51,998 nucleotides of DNA, taken from Pedobacter sp. ASV19 (GTDB lineage: Bacteria > Bacteroidota > Bacteroidia > Sphingobacteriales > Sphingobacteriaceae). The translations under genes were made by a program, and so were the position numbers. The stretch covers positions 1-51,998 of the forward strand of contig NZ_JAELTV010000005.1 in NCBI RefSeq assembly GCF_016429005.1, read 5' to 3'. Below the pieces are notes generated by a model. The model was not told the origin of the DNA, made no database searches, and saw only the letters and a list, made by a program, of their open reading frames with translations. Shown one piece after another: positions 1 to 9,529 of the stretch (the first letter of the stretch is position 1; each line of letters opens with the position of its first letter).

Positions 1-75
<75 letters not shown>

Positions 76-77
76 CC

Positions 78-1439
78 CTTACTGATGGCAGGGGGGATGA
101 TTTTACTGGAGATAGTCCTTGGAGTGATCTTGTACAGGTTGGAAATTTCACTATACCTTCCAATTCCGGACCGGTACAATGGCTCTGGGCAACACATTAC
201 CAGCTGGTATGGCGTGCAAATCAGGTGATCTTTAATGTGCCTTCCATTACCATGAACGAGGATCTGAAGAAACGTTTGCTTGGACAGGCACACTTTCTTC
301 GGGGCCTGGCTTATTTTAACCTGGCAGTTACCTACAAAACTGTACCCTTAATAGATGAACTGCCTACCGATAAAACAAAATACTTCCCGCATACGGCGAC
401 AGAAGAAGCCTTATGGAACCAGATCATAGCAGATTTTAAAGCAGCTAAAGATGCTTTGCCCGTAAGCTATGTAGGTTTAACAGGACCAGATGCAGGCCAG
501 ATAGGACGCGCCACCAAAGGAGCAGCAGCAGGCATGTTAGGGAAAGCCTATCTGTATAGGGAAAAATGGCAGGATGCGGCCACCGAGTTTAACGACCTGA
601 TCAATGGCTCCATGAAAGGAACCTATAGATTAATGGCTGATTATCGGGATAATTTCAAAGAGATCAACAAGAACAATGCAGAATCCTTGTTTGAGGTACA
701 ATTCGGTCAACCTGATGCATTAGGTGGCACGGTAATGAATTACGGGGGCGAGCCAAACGCCAACTGGAAACAGGTGAGCTCTACCGGAAGAACTTATGCA
801 ATGGATGGTTATGGCTATTCTGATTTTTTACCCACCCGCTGGATCTATAACGAATATAAACTCGAGAAAACAAAAAACGGTAAAAGTGATCCGCGTTTGC
901 TCGCCACCATTGCCTCTTATGAGCCGGATGACAATTCCATCACCGTATATGGTAATGCCTGGCCTTTCGCTCAAACAGCTATTTACCCAAGAAAATACAC
1001 GCATGATGGCCTGAACTGGCCCGGTAACGATGATCAGGAAAATTCAGGGATCAATTACAGGATCATGCGTTATGCAGATGTGCTGCTGATGTATGCCGAA
1101 GCACTCAACGAATCTGGCAATACCACTGCCGCTTATGATTATATCCAGCAAGTACGTGACCGTGCCAACCTGCCAGATCTGAGGACCACAAAACCAGGTC
1201 TGAGCCAGGACCAGATGCGCGACCAGATCGCTCACGAACGAGCCCTGGAATTTGCTATAGAATCTATCCGGATCAACGACATTATCCGCTGGAAATGGCT
1301 GTACAAACCAGAAAAATTAGCTATTTTGAAAGCGCACGACGGAGACTTCAATACCTGGACGCCCGGTAAAGAATATTTGCCCATCCCGCTTTCAGAACTG
1401 AATGTCAACCCAAATATTTCACGTAACCCTGCTAACTAA
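78..1439 (+). CDS. RagB/SusD family nutrient-binding outer-membrane protein, 5'-truncated
   Basis: The reading frame is open from the adaptor junction (first full codon at 78) to the TAA at 1437-1439, giving 453 residues. Family members are about 500-600 residues, so the lipoprotein signal and first helices lie off the contig. SusD-type features visible are an early GQAHFLRGLAYFNL helix, a middle KGAAAGMLGKAYLY tetratricopeptide-like helix, the INYRIMRYADVLLMYAEALN segment, and a final block with LPIPLSELNVNP. SusD proteins cap SusC transporters and bind glycans at the cell surface. Only 15 nt separate it from a GH51 arabinofuranosidase, so the likely ligand is arabinan or arabino-oligosaccharide. 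The partner SusC is presumably upstream, off the contig. The first ATG-like start inside the frame (GTG at 225) is not the true start. Confidence 0.93.
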   Translation, partial: LTDGRGDDFTGDSPWSDLVQVGNFTIPSNSGPVQWLWATHYQLVWRANQVIFNVPSITMNEDLKKRLLGQAHFLRGLAYFNLAVTYKTVPLIDELPTDKTKYFPHTATEEALWNQIIADFKAAKDALPVSYVGLTGPDAGQIGRATKGAAAGMLGKAYLYREKWQDAATEFNDLINGSMKGTYRLMADYRDNFKEINKNNAESLFEVQFGQPDALGGTVMNYGGEPNANWKQVSSTGRTYAMDGYGYSDFLPTRWIYNEYKLEKTKNGKSDPRLLATIASYEPDDNSITVYGNAWPFAQTAIYPRKYTHDGLNWPGNDDQENSGINYRIMRYADVLLMYAEALNESGNTTAAYDYIQQVRDRANLPDLRTTKPGLSQDQMRDQIAHERALEFAIESIRINDIIRWKWLYKPEKLAILKAHDGDFNTWTPGKEYLPIPLSELNVNPNISRNPAN

Positions 1440-1454
1440 TTCCGATACCATCAG

Positions 1455-3002
1455 ATGAACCTACTCCAAAAAAATCTCTCCAAATTGACCTGTGCCTGCC
1501 TGCTGAGCCTGGGCAGTCAGGGTCTGTTTGCCCAGCAAACTGTAATTAAATTACATGCCGATCAACCATCCGGCATAATCAGCAAACATATCTACGGACA
1601 TTTTGCAGAACATTTGGGCCGATGCATCTACGACGGTTTCTATGTGGGCGAAAATTCCAGTATCCCCAATACTGCCGGAGTTAGAAATGATATCATCGCC
1701 GCACTTAAGAATCTAAACATTCCAAACCTGAGATGGCCTGGGGGCTGTTTTGCAGATCGCTACCACTGGAAAGACGGTATCGGGCCAAAAGAGCAGCGGC
1801 CGTCTATAGTCAATACCATGTGGGGCGGAGTAACAGAAGACAATAGTTTTGGTACCCATGATTTTCTGAACATGTGTAAATTGCTGGGTACTGAAGCTTA
1901 TCTGGCTGGTAATACCGGAAGTGGTACCGTTCAGGAGCTTGCAGACTGGGTACAGTATGTGAATTTTGAAGGAAAAAGCCCGATGTCGGACTTGAGGGTA
2001 AAGAACGGGCAGACCAAGCCATGGAATGTGAAATTCTGGGGTGTAGGAAATGAGGCCTGGGGCTGCGGGGGGAATATGACGCCTGAATACTATGTAGGAG
2101 AATACCGCAGGTACGCCACCTTTATGGAAGGTAGAAATCTGTTTAAAATTGCTTCCGGAGCTAATGTAGATGATTACCACTGGACAGAAACCTTAATGAA
2201 GGGTATTCCTTTAGAGATGATGGATGGTATTGCTTTGCACCACTATTCTTTTCCGAGCTGGGAGAAAAAAGGACCTGCTACCGGCTTCACAGAGCAACAA
2301 TATTTTGAGACCATGAAAACGGCCTTAAGAATGGAGGAACTGATCACCAAACATACCGCCATTATGGATAAATACGATCCAAAGAAAAAGATCGCCCTGG
2401 TGGTAGACGAATGGGGCGGATGGTTTGAAGTAGAAAAAGGGACCAATCCCGGGTTTTTGTACCAGCAAAATACCATGCGCGATGCCATGATTGCAGGAGT
2501 TACTTTAAACATTTTTAACAACCACAGCGACAGGGTGAAGATTGCCAATCTGGCCCAGTGCATTAATGTACTTCAAGCGGTTATTTTAACCAATAAAGAA
2601 AAAATGCTGCTTTCACCAACCTATCACGTCATGGAAATGTACAAAGTGCATCAGGATGCTACCCTGCTTCCGGTAGAAGTAAAAACAGATGATTATTTAT
2701 TTGGAAAGGAAAAACTGCCCTCGGTTTCTGTCTCTGCCTCCAAAAATGCAGCGGGGTTAACACATGTTTCTGTGGTAAACATCAACAGCAGTAAAACTGA
2801 AGAGATTGAAATTGATGTAAACGGAGCGAAATTTAGGAACGTAAGTGGCAGGATACTGAGCTCTTCTAAAATAGACGATCACAATACCTTTGAAAAGCCG
2901 GATTATATCAAAGCTGTTTCCTTTAAAGGCGCTGTACTGAAAGACGGAAAATTAAAGGTGAAATTACCGCCTTTTTCTTTAGCTGTACTTGAACTTAATT
3001 AA
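1455..3002 (+). CDS. GH51 alpha-L-arabinofuranosidase, secreted
   Basis: A 515-residue protein with an N-terminal signal peptide ending near LFAQQ (about residue 27). It hydrolyses terminal alpha-L-arabinofuranosyl residues from arabinan, arabinoxylan or arabinogalactan. The (beta/alpha)8 core shows the family GH51 residues: acid/base Glu200 in WGVGNEAWG and nucleophile Glu319 in VVDEWGGW. The spacing of 119 residues equals that of characterised family members (E175/E294 in the Geobacillus enzyme). The NLRWPGGCFADRYHW motif and a C-terminal beta-sandwich ending in LPPFSLAVLEL are also typical. It is the second gene of the arabinan operon, 15 nt after susD and 8 nt before a GH43 gene. Confidence 0.95.
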   Translation: MNLLQKNLSKLTCACLLSLGSQGLFAQQTVIKLHADQPSGIISKHIYGHFAEHLGRCIYDGFYVGENSSIPNTAGVRNDIIAALKNLNIPNLRWPGGCFADRYHWKDGIGPKEQRPSIVNTMWGGVTEDNSFGTHDFLNMCKLLGTEAYLAGNTGSGTVQELADWVQYVNFEGKSPMSDLRVKNGQTKPWNVKFWGVGNEAWGCGGNMTPEYYVGEYRRYATFMEGRNLFKIASGANVDDYHWTETLMKGIPLEMMDGIALHHYSFPSWEKKGPATGFTEQQYFETMKTALRMEELITKHTAIMDKYDPKKKIALVVDEWGGWFEVEKGTNPGFLYQQNTMRDAMIAGVTLNIFNNHSDRVKIANLAQCINVLQAVILTNKEKMLLSPTYHVMEMYKVHQDATLLPVEVKTDDYLFGKEKLPSVSVSASKNAAGLTHVSVVNINSSKTEEIEIDVNGAKFRNVSGRILSSSKIDDHNTFEKPDYIKAVSFKGAVLKDGKLKVKLPPFSLAVLELN

Positions 3003-3010
3003 AAAGCGCG

Positions 3011-3991
3011 ATGAAAAAGATTTTGAAAACCTCTGTTTTATGCAATGTCTGTTTGACGTTGTGCTTCCTGTCTGCATTCAGCTGCCTTGCACAATCTGTT
3101 AAAGTTGTAGAAGGCAATCCGATTGTTAAAGACAAATATACTGCAGACCCTGCAGCCCTGGTCTATAAAGATAAGGTCTATCTGTATACCGGCCATGATG
3201 AAGCACCTGCCGGACAGGAACGTTATCTGATGAATGAATGGCTGGTCTATTCCTCTTCCAATCTGGTTGACTGGGAAGAGCATCCCTCACCGCTGAAAGC
3301 TAGGGATTTTTCTTGGGCAAAAGGTGATGCCTGGGCCTCCCAGGTGATCGAGAAAAACGGAAAATTCTACTGGTATGCAGCTGTTGAGCATGGCAGTATT
3401 CCTGGAAAGGCTATTGGTGTTGCGGTTGCTGACAGCCCAATCGGTCCTTTTAAAGATGCCAGAGGTACAGCGTTAATTACGAATGATATGACCACCGATG
3501 TGAAGATCAGCTGGGATGATATTGACCCAACTGTTTTTATTGATGACGATGGACAGGCTTATCTCTATTGGGGCAATAGTCAATGTTATTACATTAAGCT
3601 CAAAGCCAATATGACCGAACAAGACGGTCCGATCCATAAAGTTGACCTGCCAGGATTTACGGAAGCGCCCTGGCTGCATAAACGTAAAGGCTGGTACTAT
3701 TTGTCTTATGCTTACCAGTTTCCTGAAAAGATTGCCTATGCCATGAGTCGTTCGGTAACTGGTCCCTGGGAGTTTAAAGGTATTTTGAATGAAGTGGCCG
3801 GAAATTCCAATACCAATCACCAGGCCATCATTGATTACAAAGGCAAATCTTATTTTATTTACCACAATGGTTCCATACCAACAGCAGGAGGCAGTTACAG
3901 AAGATCAGTTTGTATAGACGAACTGTTTTACAACGCAGATGGTACCATGAAACGTATCAAAATGACAACCGAAGGATTAAAAGGAAAATAA
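3011..3991 (+). CDS. GH43 family glycoside hydrolase (arabinan/xylan side-chain active)
   Basis: A 326-residue five-bladed propeller enzyme with a signal peptide (cleavage near SCLAQ, about residue 28). The GH43 triad is visible: base Asp46 in TADPAAL, pKa-modulating Asp172 in WDDIDPTVF, and acid Glu218 in FTEAPW. The length fits a single catalytic domain without a carbohydrate-binding module. GH43 members with this architecture are arabinofuranosidases, beta-xylosidases or exo-arabinanases. Lying between two GH51 genes it most likely trims arabino-oligosaccharides, but the exact specificity cannot be read from the sequence. The next gene begins 1 nt after the stop codon, indicating cotranscription. 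Confidence 0.9.
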   Translation: MKKILKTSVLCNVCLTLCFLSAFSCLAQSVKVVEGNPIVKDKYTADPAALVYKDKVYLYTGHDEAPAGQERYLMNEWLVYSSSNLVDWEEHPSPLKARDFSWAKGDAWASQVIEKNGKFYWYAAVEHGSIPGKAIGVAVADSPIGPFKDARGTALITNDMTTDVKISWDDIDPTVFIDDDGQAYLYWGNSQCYYIKLKANMTEQDGPIHKVDLPGFTEAPWLHKRKGWYYLSYAYQFPEKIAYAMSRSVTGPWEFKGILNEVAGNSNTNHQAIIDYKGKSYFIYHNGSIPTAGGSYRRSVCIDELFYNADGTMKRIKMTTEGLKGK

Positions 3992-3992
3992 T

Positions 3993-5975
3993 ATGTTAAA
4001 ACGATATTTAATCACGACCATAGCCGCATGTAGTCTATTCCATGCACAGGCACAAAAAAATAAAACCATTGTAGTAAACCCGGACCAGATCACAGCCCAG
4101 GTACAACCTGAAATGTGGGGCGTATTTTTTGAAGACATCAATATGGGTGCCGATGGAGGTATCTATGCGGAGCTGATCAAGAACCGTTCTTTCGAATTCT
4201 ACAAACCCCTGATGGGCTGGACGTTTCAGGGGCAAAAAAAACAGGAAGGTGATGTATTGGTGCTGAACAAAGGGGAGGCAGATGCCAATAACCCCCGTTT
4301 TTTAAGAGTTCTCTCCAGGGGGACTAACAAAGCCGATCTCAGCCTCACCAACGAAGGTTTTAAAGGGATAGGCGTTAAAAAAGGCCTGAACTACGACTTT
4401 TCTGTTTATTACAGAAATGCCAGTCCGGGCCTGAAATTACATGCCGAACTGATCGACAGTACCGGACGGGTGATCGGTACAGGTGTATTGACACCCGAAC
4501 ATCAGGACAAGCAATGGAGGAAACAATCCCTGAGTTTTTCCGCCTCTGAAACGCTGAACAAAGCCAAATTCAACCTTTGGTTTGAAGGCACAGGACACAT
4601 AGACCTGGACCAGATCTCCTTGTTCCCAGGCGATACCTGGAAAAACAGAAAAGGTGGTCTGAGAGGAGATATGGTACAAATGCTGGCCGATATGAAACCA
4701 GGTTTTATCCGTTTTCCCGGAGGGTGTATCGTGGAGGGACATGAGCTTTCGACCCGTTACCAATGGAAAAAAACTATAGGGCCGGTAGAAAACCGTAAAC
4801 TGATGGTGAACCGTTGGAACACAGAATTTGCCCACCGGCCATCACCAGACTATTACCAGACCTTTGGCCTGGGATTTTTTGAGTACTTCCAGCTTTCTGA
4901 AGACATAGGAGCAGAACCTCTGCCAATCCTGAACTGCGGCATGGCCTGCCAGTTCAATACTGCAGAGCTGGTTCCGCTGGATGAACTGGATCCCTATATC
5001 CAGGATGCGCTGGACCTGATCGAATTTGCCAATGGTGATGTCAATACCACCTGGGGCAAGGTTAGAGCCGAAATGGGTCACCCCGAGCCGTTCCGTTTAA
5101 AAATGATGGGTATTGGTAATGAGAACTGGGGCCCCCAGTATTTGGAGCGCCTGGCCTTATTTACCAAAGCAGTGAAAAGTAAATACCCCGAAATTAAACT
5201 GGTCAACAGCTCGGGGACAGACCCCGATGGCGAACGTTTCGACCTCCTGAACCAATCGCTCAGAAAAGCGAAAGCCGATATTATCGACGAACATTACTAT
5301 CGATCGCCAGAATGGTTCCTGCAGAATGCCAAACGCTACGATAATTATGACCGCAACGGCTCCAAAGTTTTCGCAGGCGAATATGCTGCGCAAAGTGACG
5401 GTATTGCCAAACCTACCAATAAGAACAACTGGAAATGTGCCATTGCAGAAGCTGCATTTCTAACCGGTCTGGAAAGGAACGCAGCAGTGGTTCATATGGC
5501 CTCTTACGCACCATTGTTTGCGCATGCAGAAGGCTGGCAGTGGACTCCGGACATGATCTGGGTAGACAACCTTAGAGTATATGGTACACCTAATTATTAT
5601 GTGCAGCAGCTGTATTCCCTCAACAAAGGAACAGATGTAGTGAGTATTCTCGAAGACAACCAGATCCTTGCCGGACAAGACAGTATCTATGCTTCCGCGG
5701 TGATCGATAAAAAAACGAAGGAACTGATTATAAAGGTTATCAATGTCTCTTCATCGGCCAGTAACCGAGAGATCAATATTGCCGGAGGTAAAAAATTAGA
5801 AACAAAAGGCCGCCTGATCTTATTACAGAATCAGAATCTGGATGCCGTCAATACTTTTAGCAATGCGGTAAATGTGAGCCCGAAAGAACAGAGTCTGACG
5901 GTAAAGAACAATCGTCTTTCCCTGCAGTTGAAGCCTTATTCATTTAGCGTGATCCGCATAAAAATGAAATCATGA
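3993..5975 (+). CDS. GH51 alpha-L-arabinofuranosidase with N-terminal CBM-like domain
   Basis: A 660-residue secreted enzyme with signal peptide ending near HAQAQ (about residue 21). The N-terminal part has the GH51 opening VFFEDINMGADGGIYAELI. A beta-sandwich insert follows at about residues 85-215, resembling CBM4/9 modules. The catalytic barrel carries acid/base Glu377 in GIGNENWGP and nucleophile Glu463 in FAGEYAAQ. The C-terminal alpha-L-arabinofuranosidase C domain ends at SVIRIK. It differs strongly from the shorter GH51 at 1455-3002, so the two are not a recent duplication and probably cleave different linkages. It starts 1 nt after the preceding gene, and its stop codon overlaps a 30-codon vestigial ORF. 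Confidence 0.94.
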   Translation: MLKRYLITTIAACSLFHAQAQKNKTIVVNPDQITAQVQPEMWGVFFEDINMGADGGIYAELIKNRSFEFYKPLMGWTFQGQKKQEGDVLVLNKGEADANNPRFLRVLSRGTNKADLSLTNEGFKGIGVKKGLNYDFSVYYRNASPGLKLHAELIDSTGRVIGTGVLTPEHQDKQWRKQSLSFSASETLNKAKFNLWFEGTGHIDLDQISLFPGDTWKNRKGGLRGDMVQMLADMKPGFIRFPGGCIVEGHELSTRYQWKKTIGPVENRKLMVNRWNTEFAHRPSPDYYQTFGLGFFEYFQLSEDIGAEPLPILNCGMACQFNTAELVPLDELDPYIQDALDLIEFANGDVNTTWGKVRAEMGHPEPFRLKMMGIGNENWGPQYLERLALFTKAVKSKYPEIKLVNSSGTDPDGERFDLLNQSLRKAKADIIDEHYYRSPEWFLQNAKRYDNYDRNGSKVFAGEYAAQSDGIAKPTNKNNWKCAIAEAAFLTGLERNAAVVHMASYAPLFAHAEGWQWTPDMIWVDNLRVYGTPNYYVQQLYSLNKGTDVVSILEDNQILAGQDSIYASAVIDKKTKELIIKVINVSSSASNREINIAGGKKLETKGRLILLQNQNLDAVNTFSNAVNVSPKEQSLTVKNNRLSLQLKPYSFSVIRIKMKS

Positions 5976-6064
5976 CCAGATACACCATTCTGTTTTTGAT
6001 CCTATTCCTGGGTACTCGTATCAGTGTCCAGGATAAAACTGGTATTTCTAATCACCTCCAATAA
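5972..6064 (+). pseudogene. 30-codon orphan signal-peptide ORF, probable gene remnant
   Basis: An ATG overlaps the TGA of the GH51 gene (ATGA junction) and opens a 30-residue frame ending at TAA 6062-6064. The product begins MTRYTILFLILFLGTRISVQ, a positively charged start, a strongly hydrophobic core and a small-residue region, so it looks like a Sec signal peptide followed by only ten more residues. It fills most of the 99-nt gap before the endo-arabinanase gene. The simplest reading is the 5' end of a secreted enzyme whose body was deleted. A translationally coupled leader peptide is the alternative. No family can be assigned. Confidence 0.45.
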
Positions 6065-6074
6065 CCAAACTGAT

Positions 6075-7556
6075 ATGAACCCATTCAAACCAACAATGCT
6101 CTGGCTGAGCATCACACTTGCGCTGCCATTTTATACCTGTAAAAAAGAAAATGCTTTTGATAAGCTGGGAAATACCGTTCCCGCCCATGCAGACGTGGCT
6201 TTTAACATCAACACCATCAACGATACTTATGCCGACGTTGCGGCTGCCCAGTACAGCTATATGTGGGGAGTATATAATGTACATGATCCATCTATTTTTA
6301 AAAGTGGCGACTGGTTCTACTGCTACAGCACAGATGTTGGATACGGCATTGCTGTACGGCCAGGCATCCAGATCCGCAAATCAAAAGATCTGGTGAACTG
6401 GCAATTTGTAGGCTGGGTATTTGGTGGCATACCCACCATGGGCAATAATTACATTAAGCAAAACGGAGCGACTTCCAATGACGGACTTTGGGCACCATAT
6501 ATTTTAAAAGTAGGATCAGAATACCGGTTGTATTATTCACTGGCTTCAACGGGGTTCCGTATTAGCTGTATCGGACTGGCTACTGCCCCCTCTCCCGAAG
6601 GGCCCTGGACAGAAAAAGGAATTGCTGTCAGTTCGGTAACTGCAGGCGCAGGAACCAATGCCATAGATCCTACAGTTATGGTTACCCCTACAGGAGAACA
6701 GTATATGATCTATGGCTCTGCCTGGGACGGTCTGTTCCAGGTACAACTGAACCCGGCAACCGGATTGGCCAATGTAGCAGGCGATCGGGGAAAACGTATT
6801 GTAAGACGGGGCAGGACCGGCGGCAATTACAATGGGAACCTGGAAGGTCCCGAAGTGATCTACAATGCAGAACAAAAAATGTATTACTTATTCGTAGCCT
6901 ACGACTGGTTGGCGACCAAATATAATGTCAGGGTATTTCGCTCTGCAAGTCCAACAGGACCTTTCCTGGACTGGAATGGCCGCAGTGCAGACCTGCAGGA
7001 AGATCATGGACCAATGATCCTGGCACCTTATAAATTTATGGGCCATGGTGGCTGGGCAGGTGTTTCCCATCCCGCGGTGTTTCAGGACAAGGGGCAATAT
7101 TATATTGCCACCCAGGGCAGACCAGGCGTAGACCTGAACTTTATGGTTTTGCATGTCCGAAAGATTTTCTGGACACCGGAAGGCTGGCCATTGGTTTCCC
7201 CTGAACGTTATGCCAATGTGCCTGACGATGCGGTAAGCAAGGAACAGATCAGCGGAGATTATGAACAGATCGTTTTAGGTTATGTCACTGTTCCTGGCTA
7301 TGGTGCAGAGCAAACCGACCCTCAGTATTCAGTTGCAGGTAAAACCACATTGAACGCTGATGGAAAGATCAATGGAGATGCCAACAACACCTGGGCATAT
7401 AATGCACCCTGGCTGGAATTGCGCTGGGCAGGTGGTTTATTTGTAGATAAACTGCATGTTTCCAGAGAACGCGACTGGGAAAATAAAAAGCAATCCACCA
7501 TCGTAATGACTGGATTTAATGGTGCAGGAACAGCGATTTGGTTTAAGAAAATGTAA
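6075..7556 (+). CDS. GH43 endo-1,5-alpha-L-arabinanase, secreted
   Basis: A 493-residue protein from the ATG at 6075. A GTG 17 codons upstream in the same frame is less likely because the hydrophobic signal sequence begins after the ATG. The start MNPFKPTMLWLSITLALPFY is followed by a Cys (FYTCKK), possibly a non-canonical lipobox. GH43 catalytic residues are Asp71 in VHDPSIF, Asp198 in AIDPTVM and Glu257 in LEGPEV. The SHPAVF block and the long C-terminal beta-domain are usual in endo-arabinanases, which cut the backbone of pectic arabinan. As last gene of the operon it would generate oligosaccharides for SusC/SusD uptake and for the GH51 enzymes. It ends 2 bp from a convergent gene. Confidence 0.88.
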   Translation: MNPFKPTMLWLSITLALPFYTCKKENAFDKLGNTVPAHADVAFNINTINDTYADVAAAQYSYMWGVYNVHDPSIFKSGDWFYCYSTDVGYGIAVRPGIQIRKSKDLVNWQFVGWVFGGIPTMGNNYIKQNGATSNDGLWAPYILKVGSEYRLYYSLASTGFRISCIGLATAPSPEGPWTEKGIAVSSVTAGAGTNAIDPTVMVTPTGEQYMIYGSAWDGLFQVQLNPATGLANVAGDRGKRIVRRGRTGGNYNGNLEGPEVIYNAEQKMYYLFVAYDWLATKYNVRVFRSASPTGPFLDWNGRSADLQEDHGPMILAPYKFMGHGGWAGVSHPAVFQDKGQYYIATQGRPGVDLNFMVLHVRKIFWTPEGWPLVSPERYANVPDDAVSKEQISGDYEQIVLGYVTVPGYGAEQTDPQYSVAGKTTLNADGKINGDANNTWAYNAPWLELRWAGGLFVDKLHVSRERDWENKKQSTIVMTGFNGAGTAIWFKKM

Positions 7557-7558
7557 GA

Positions 7559-9250
7559 TCAGATCTGTTCCGCTTTAACACTAACGTAATAAGCCTTTTC
7601 TATGTTTGCTGTTTCAAATAAAGAAACCTCGCCAGTTTTTAAGGTCCGGGTCTGAAATTGTTCCGACGGAAAGAGCTTCACACGAAGCTCTTTCCGTTTT
7701 AAAACCAGTGGAAGGTTAAAGCCTTTTACGCAATTGCGCCAGCGGTAAGCCAGCTCATTTTTTGCCGGATTGAAACGGAGCTCCAGTTCCGGGATTTGTG
7801 TGGTCCTTAAATATTGATCATAAACCTTGCTGTAATCAAAACCCGCCTGTTTAGACAAATAATTCTCTACTTCTTTAGAAGTAACCGTTTGATGATAGAA
7901 GGTTTTATTCAAACCGCGGATCATATTGCGGAACAGCAGGTCATTATCTATGCTGTGGCGAATGGTATGGATCATATTGGCACCTTTGGGATACATATCA
8001 CCGCTGCCCTGCGCGTTGACATTATACTCCGGAATAATCGGCTGATCGTTGCGGATGCCCTTTCTGATGCCATAATTGTAGGCATTCCCAGCTTCTTTTC
8101 CAAAACGGTATTCTGTATACAGGGTTTCACTATAATTGGTAAAGCCTTCATGTACCCACATGTCTGCAAGGTCTTTTGTGGTGATATTGTTGCCAAACCA
8201 CTCATGTCCGCTTTCATGTACAATAATAAAATCCCATTTCATACCCCATCCTGTTCCCGAAGCATCTCTTCCGCCATATCCGGGTTGGTATTTATTACCG
8301 TAAGCCACTGCGCTTTGATGTTCCATGCCCGAATGTGGAGCATCAATAAGCTGGTAACCATCTTCATAAAAAGGGTAAGGCCCCATCCAGTACTCAAAGC
8401 TCTTAAGCATATATCGTACTTCTGCAGGCATATAGGATTTGGCTTTTTGTAAGTTATAATCCAGTACCCAGTAATTCAAGTCCAGCTTTCCTTTTGCTCC
8501 GGGATAGATCTCCGTAAAGTTGACATATTTTCCAATATAGGGAACCAGGCAATAATTATTGATCGGATTGACCACTACCCATTTATAACTGGTTGTGCCG
8601 TTGCCATTGTTTTTTTTAGAAGCCAGCCGGCCATTGGCTACAGCAATTAAACTGTCTGGAACGGTCATGGTTAAAGAAGCTCCTTTATCAGGCTCGTCGC
8701 TTTGATGGTCTTTGCATGGATACCAAATAGAGGCTCCTGCAGCACCCTGACAAGCCACAGTCATCCAGGGACGGCCCTGTGCGTCTTTAGTAAAGATCCA
8801 TCCACCATCCCATGGTGCACGAATAGCTTCATGTACTTTACCATGATAAAAGATCTCTATTTTTTGAATACTCGCTTTTTTCTGCTCAGGCACGTCCAGC
8901 AGCCAGGCATCACCATCCTGGGTAAAATTGAGCTTTTTTGAACCGTTTAATAAAACACTGTCTATAGAAAGCGGGGCTTTCAAGTCAATTTGCATGCGTT
9001 TGCTGCCTGGATTTGCAGTAACAAGATAAGTGATGATGTTCTTTCCCTCAATGGTTTTTGCTGTGTAATCCGGCCGAACACTGATGTCATAACGCTGGAC
9101 ATCCCACCAGGAACGTTCAGGTGTCAAACTTCCTCGCAGGGTATCGGCATGACTATAGTTTTTTGTCGCATGTTGCGCTTTTACCCCATGGCAGCGTATC
9201 AGCAGGGCGAAACTGATCACAACAGTTTTGAACAGGAAAGGTATCTTCAT
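7559..9250 (-). CDS. M1 family zinc metallopeptidase, secreted
   Basis: A 563-residue protein from the ATG at 9250; a TTG three codons upstream is in frame but unlikely. A signal peptide ends near GVKAQ (residue 25). An M1 N-terminal beta-domain covers about residues 45-240. The gluzincin site is clear: zinc ligands His345 and His349 with catalytic Glu346 in HESGHEWFG, and third ligand Glu368 in WVHEGF. The aminopeptidase GAMEN signature is replaced by GMEHQ at 308-312, a form seen in a Bacteroidota subgroup of M1 enzymes. The protein is shorter than classical ~850-residue M1 aminopeptidases because it lacks the C-terminal helical domain. Its stop lies 2 bp from that of the convergent endo-arabinanase. 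Confidence 0.93.
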   Translation of the reverse strand: MKIPFLFKTVVISFALLIRCHGVKAQHATKNYSHADTLRGSLTPERSWWDVQRYDISVRPDYTAKTIEGKNIITYLVTANPGSKRMQIDLKAPLSIDSVLLNGSKKLNFTQDGDAWLLDVPEQKKASIQKIEIFYHGKVHEAIRAPWDGGWIFTKDAQGRPWMTVACQGAAGASIWYPCKDHQSDEPDKGASLTMTVPDSLIAVANGRLASKKNNGNGTTSYKWVVVNPINNYCLVPYIGKYVNFTEIYPGAKGKLDLNYWVLDYNLQKAKSYMPAEVRYMLKSFEYWMGPYPFYEDGYQLIDAPHSGMEHQSAVAYGNKYQPGYGGRDASGTGWGMKWDFIIVHESGHEWFGNNITTKDLADMWVHEGFTNYSETLYTEYRFGKEAGNAYNYGIRKGIRNDQPIIPEYNVNAQGSGDMYPKGANMIHTIRHSIDNDLLFRNMIRGLNKTFYHQTVTSKEVENYLSKQAGFDYSKVYDQYLRTTQIPELELRFNPAKNELAYRWRNCVKGFNLPLVLKRKELRVKLFPSEQFQTRTLKTGEVSLFETANIEKAYYVSVKAEQI

Positions 9251-9529
9251 TTTTATCAAATCAAATTTGGTCTAAACATACAAGTCATCTGATCAAACAT
9301 CGACATTCCCGTTTAAATTCTCTAACTCTGAATTGACCCAAACTTTACGAAAATTAACCCTGTTTTCTTTTTTTTGACTGAAATAGGCTTAATTATTGGC
9401 CGGATGAAGAATGTCTTTGTAGCTATATGCTAAAAATAGGCTATAATCAGGCAATTTATGGTGAAATATTGGCCAGGCAGGCACCTAAATTTAAGCTTTA
9501 ATTTGCTTGTTTCATCCAAACCCAAAATT

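Noticed and set aside
1713-2180. A 155-codon frame on the - strand
   Set aside because: Antisense shadow of the GH51 gene across its catalytic region.
7814-8452. A 212-codon frame on the + strand
   Set aside because: It lies fully antisense to the M1 peptidase gene, whose zinc motif and codon pattern are clear; no family features.
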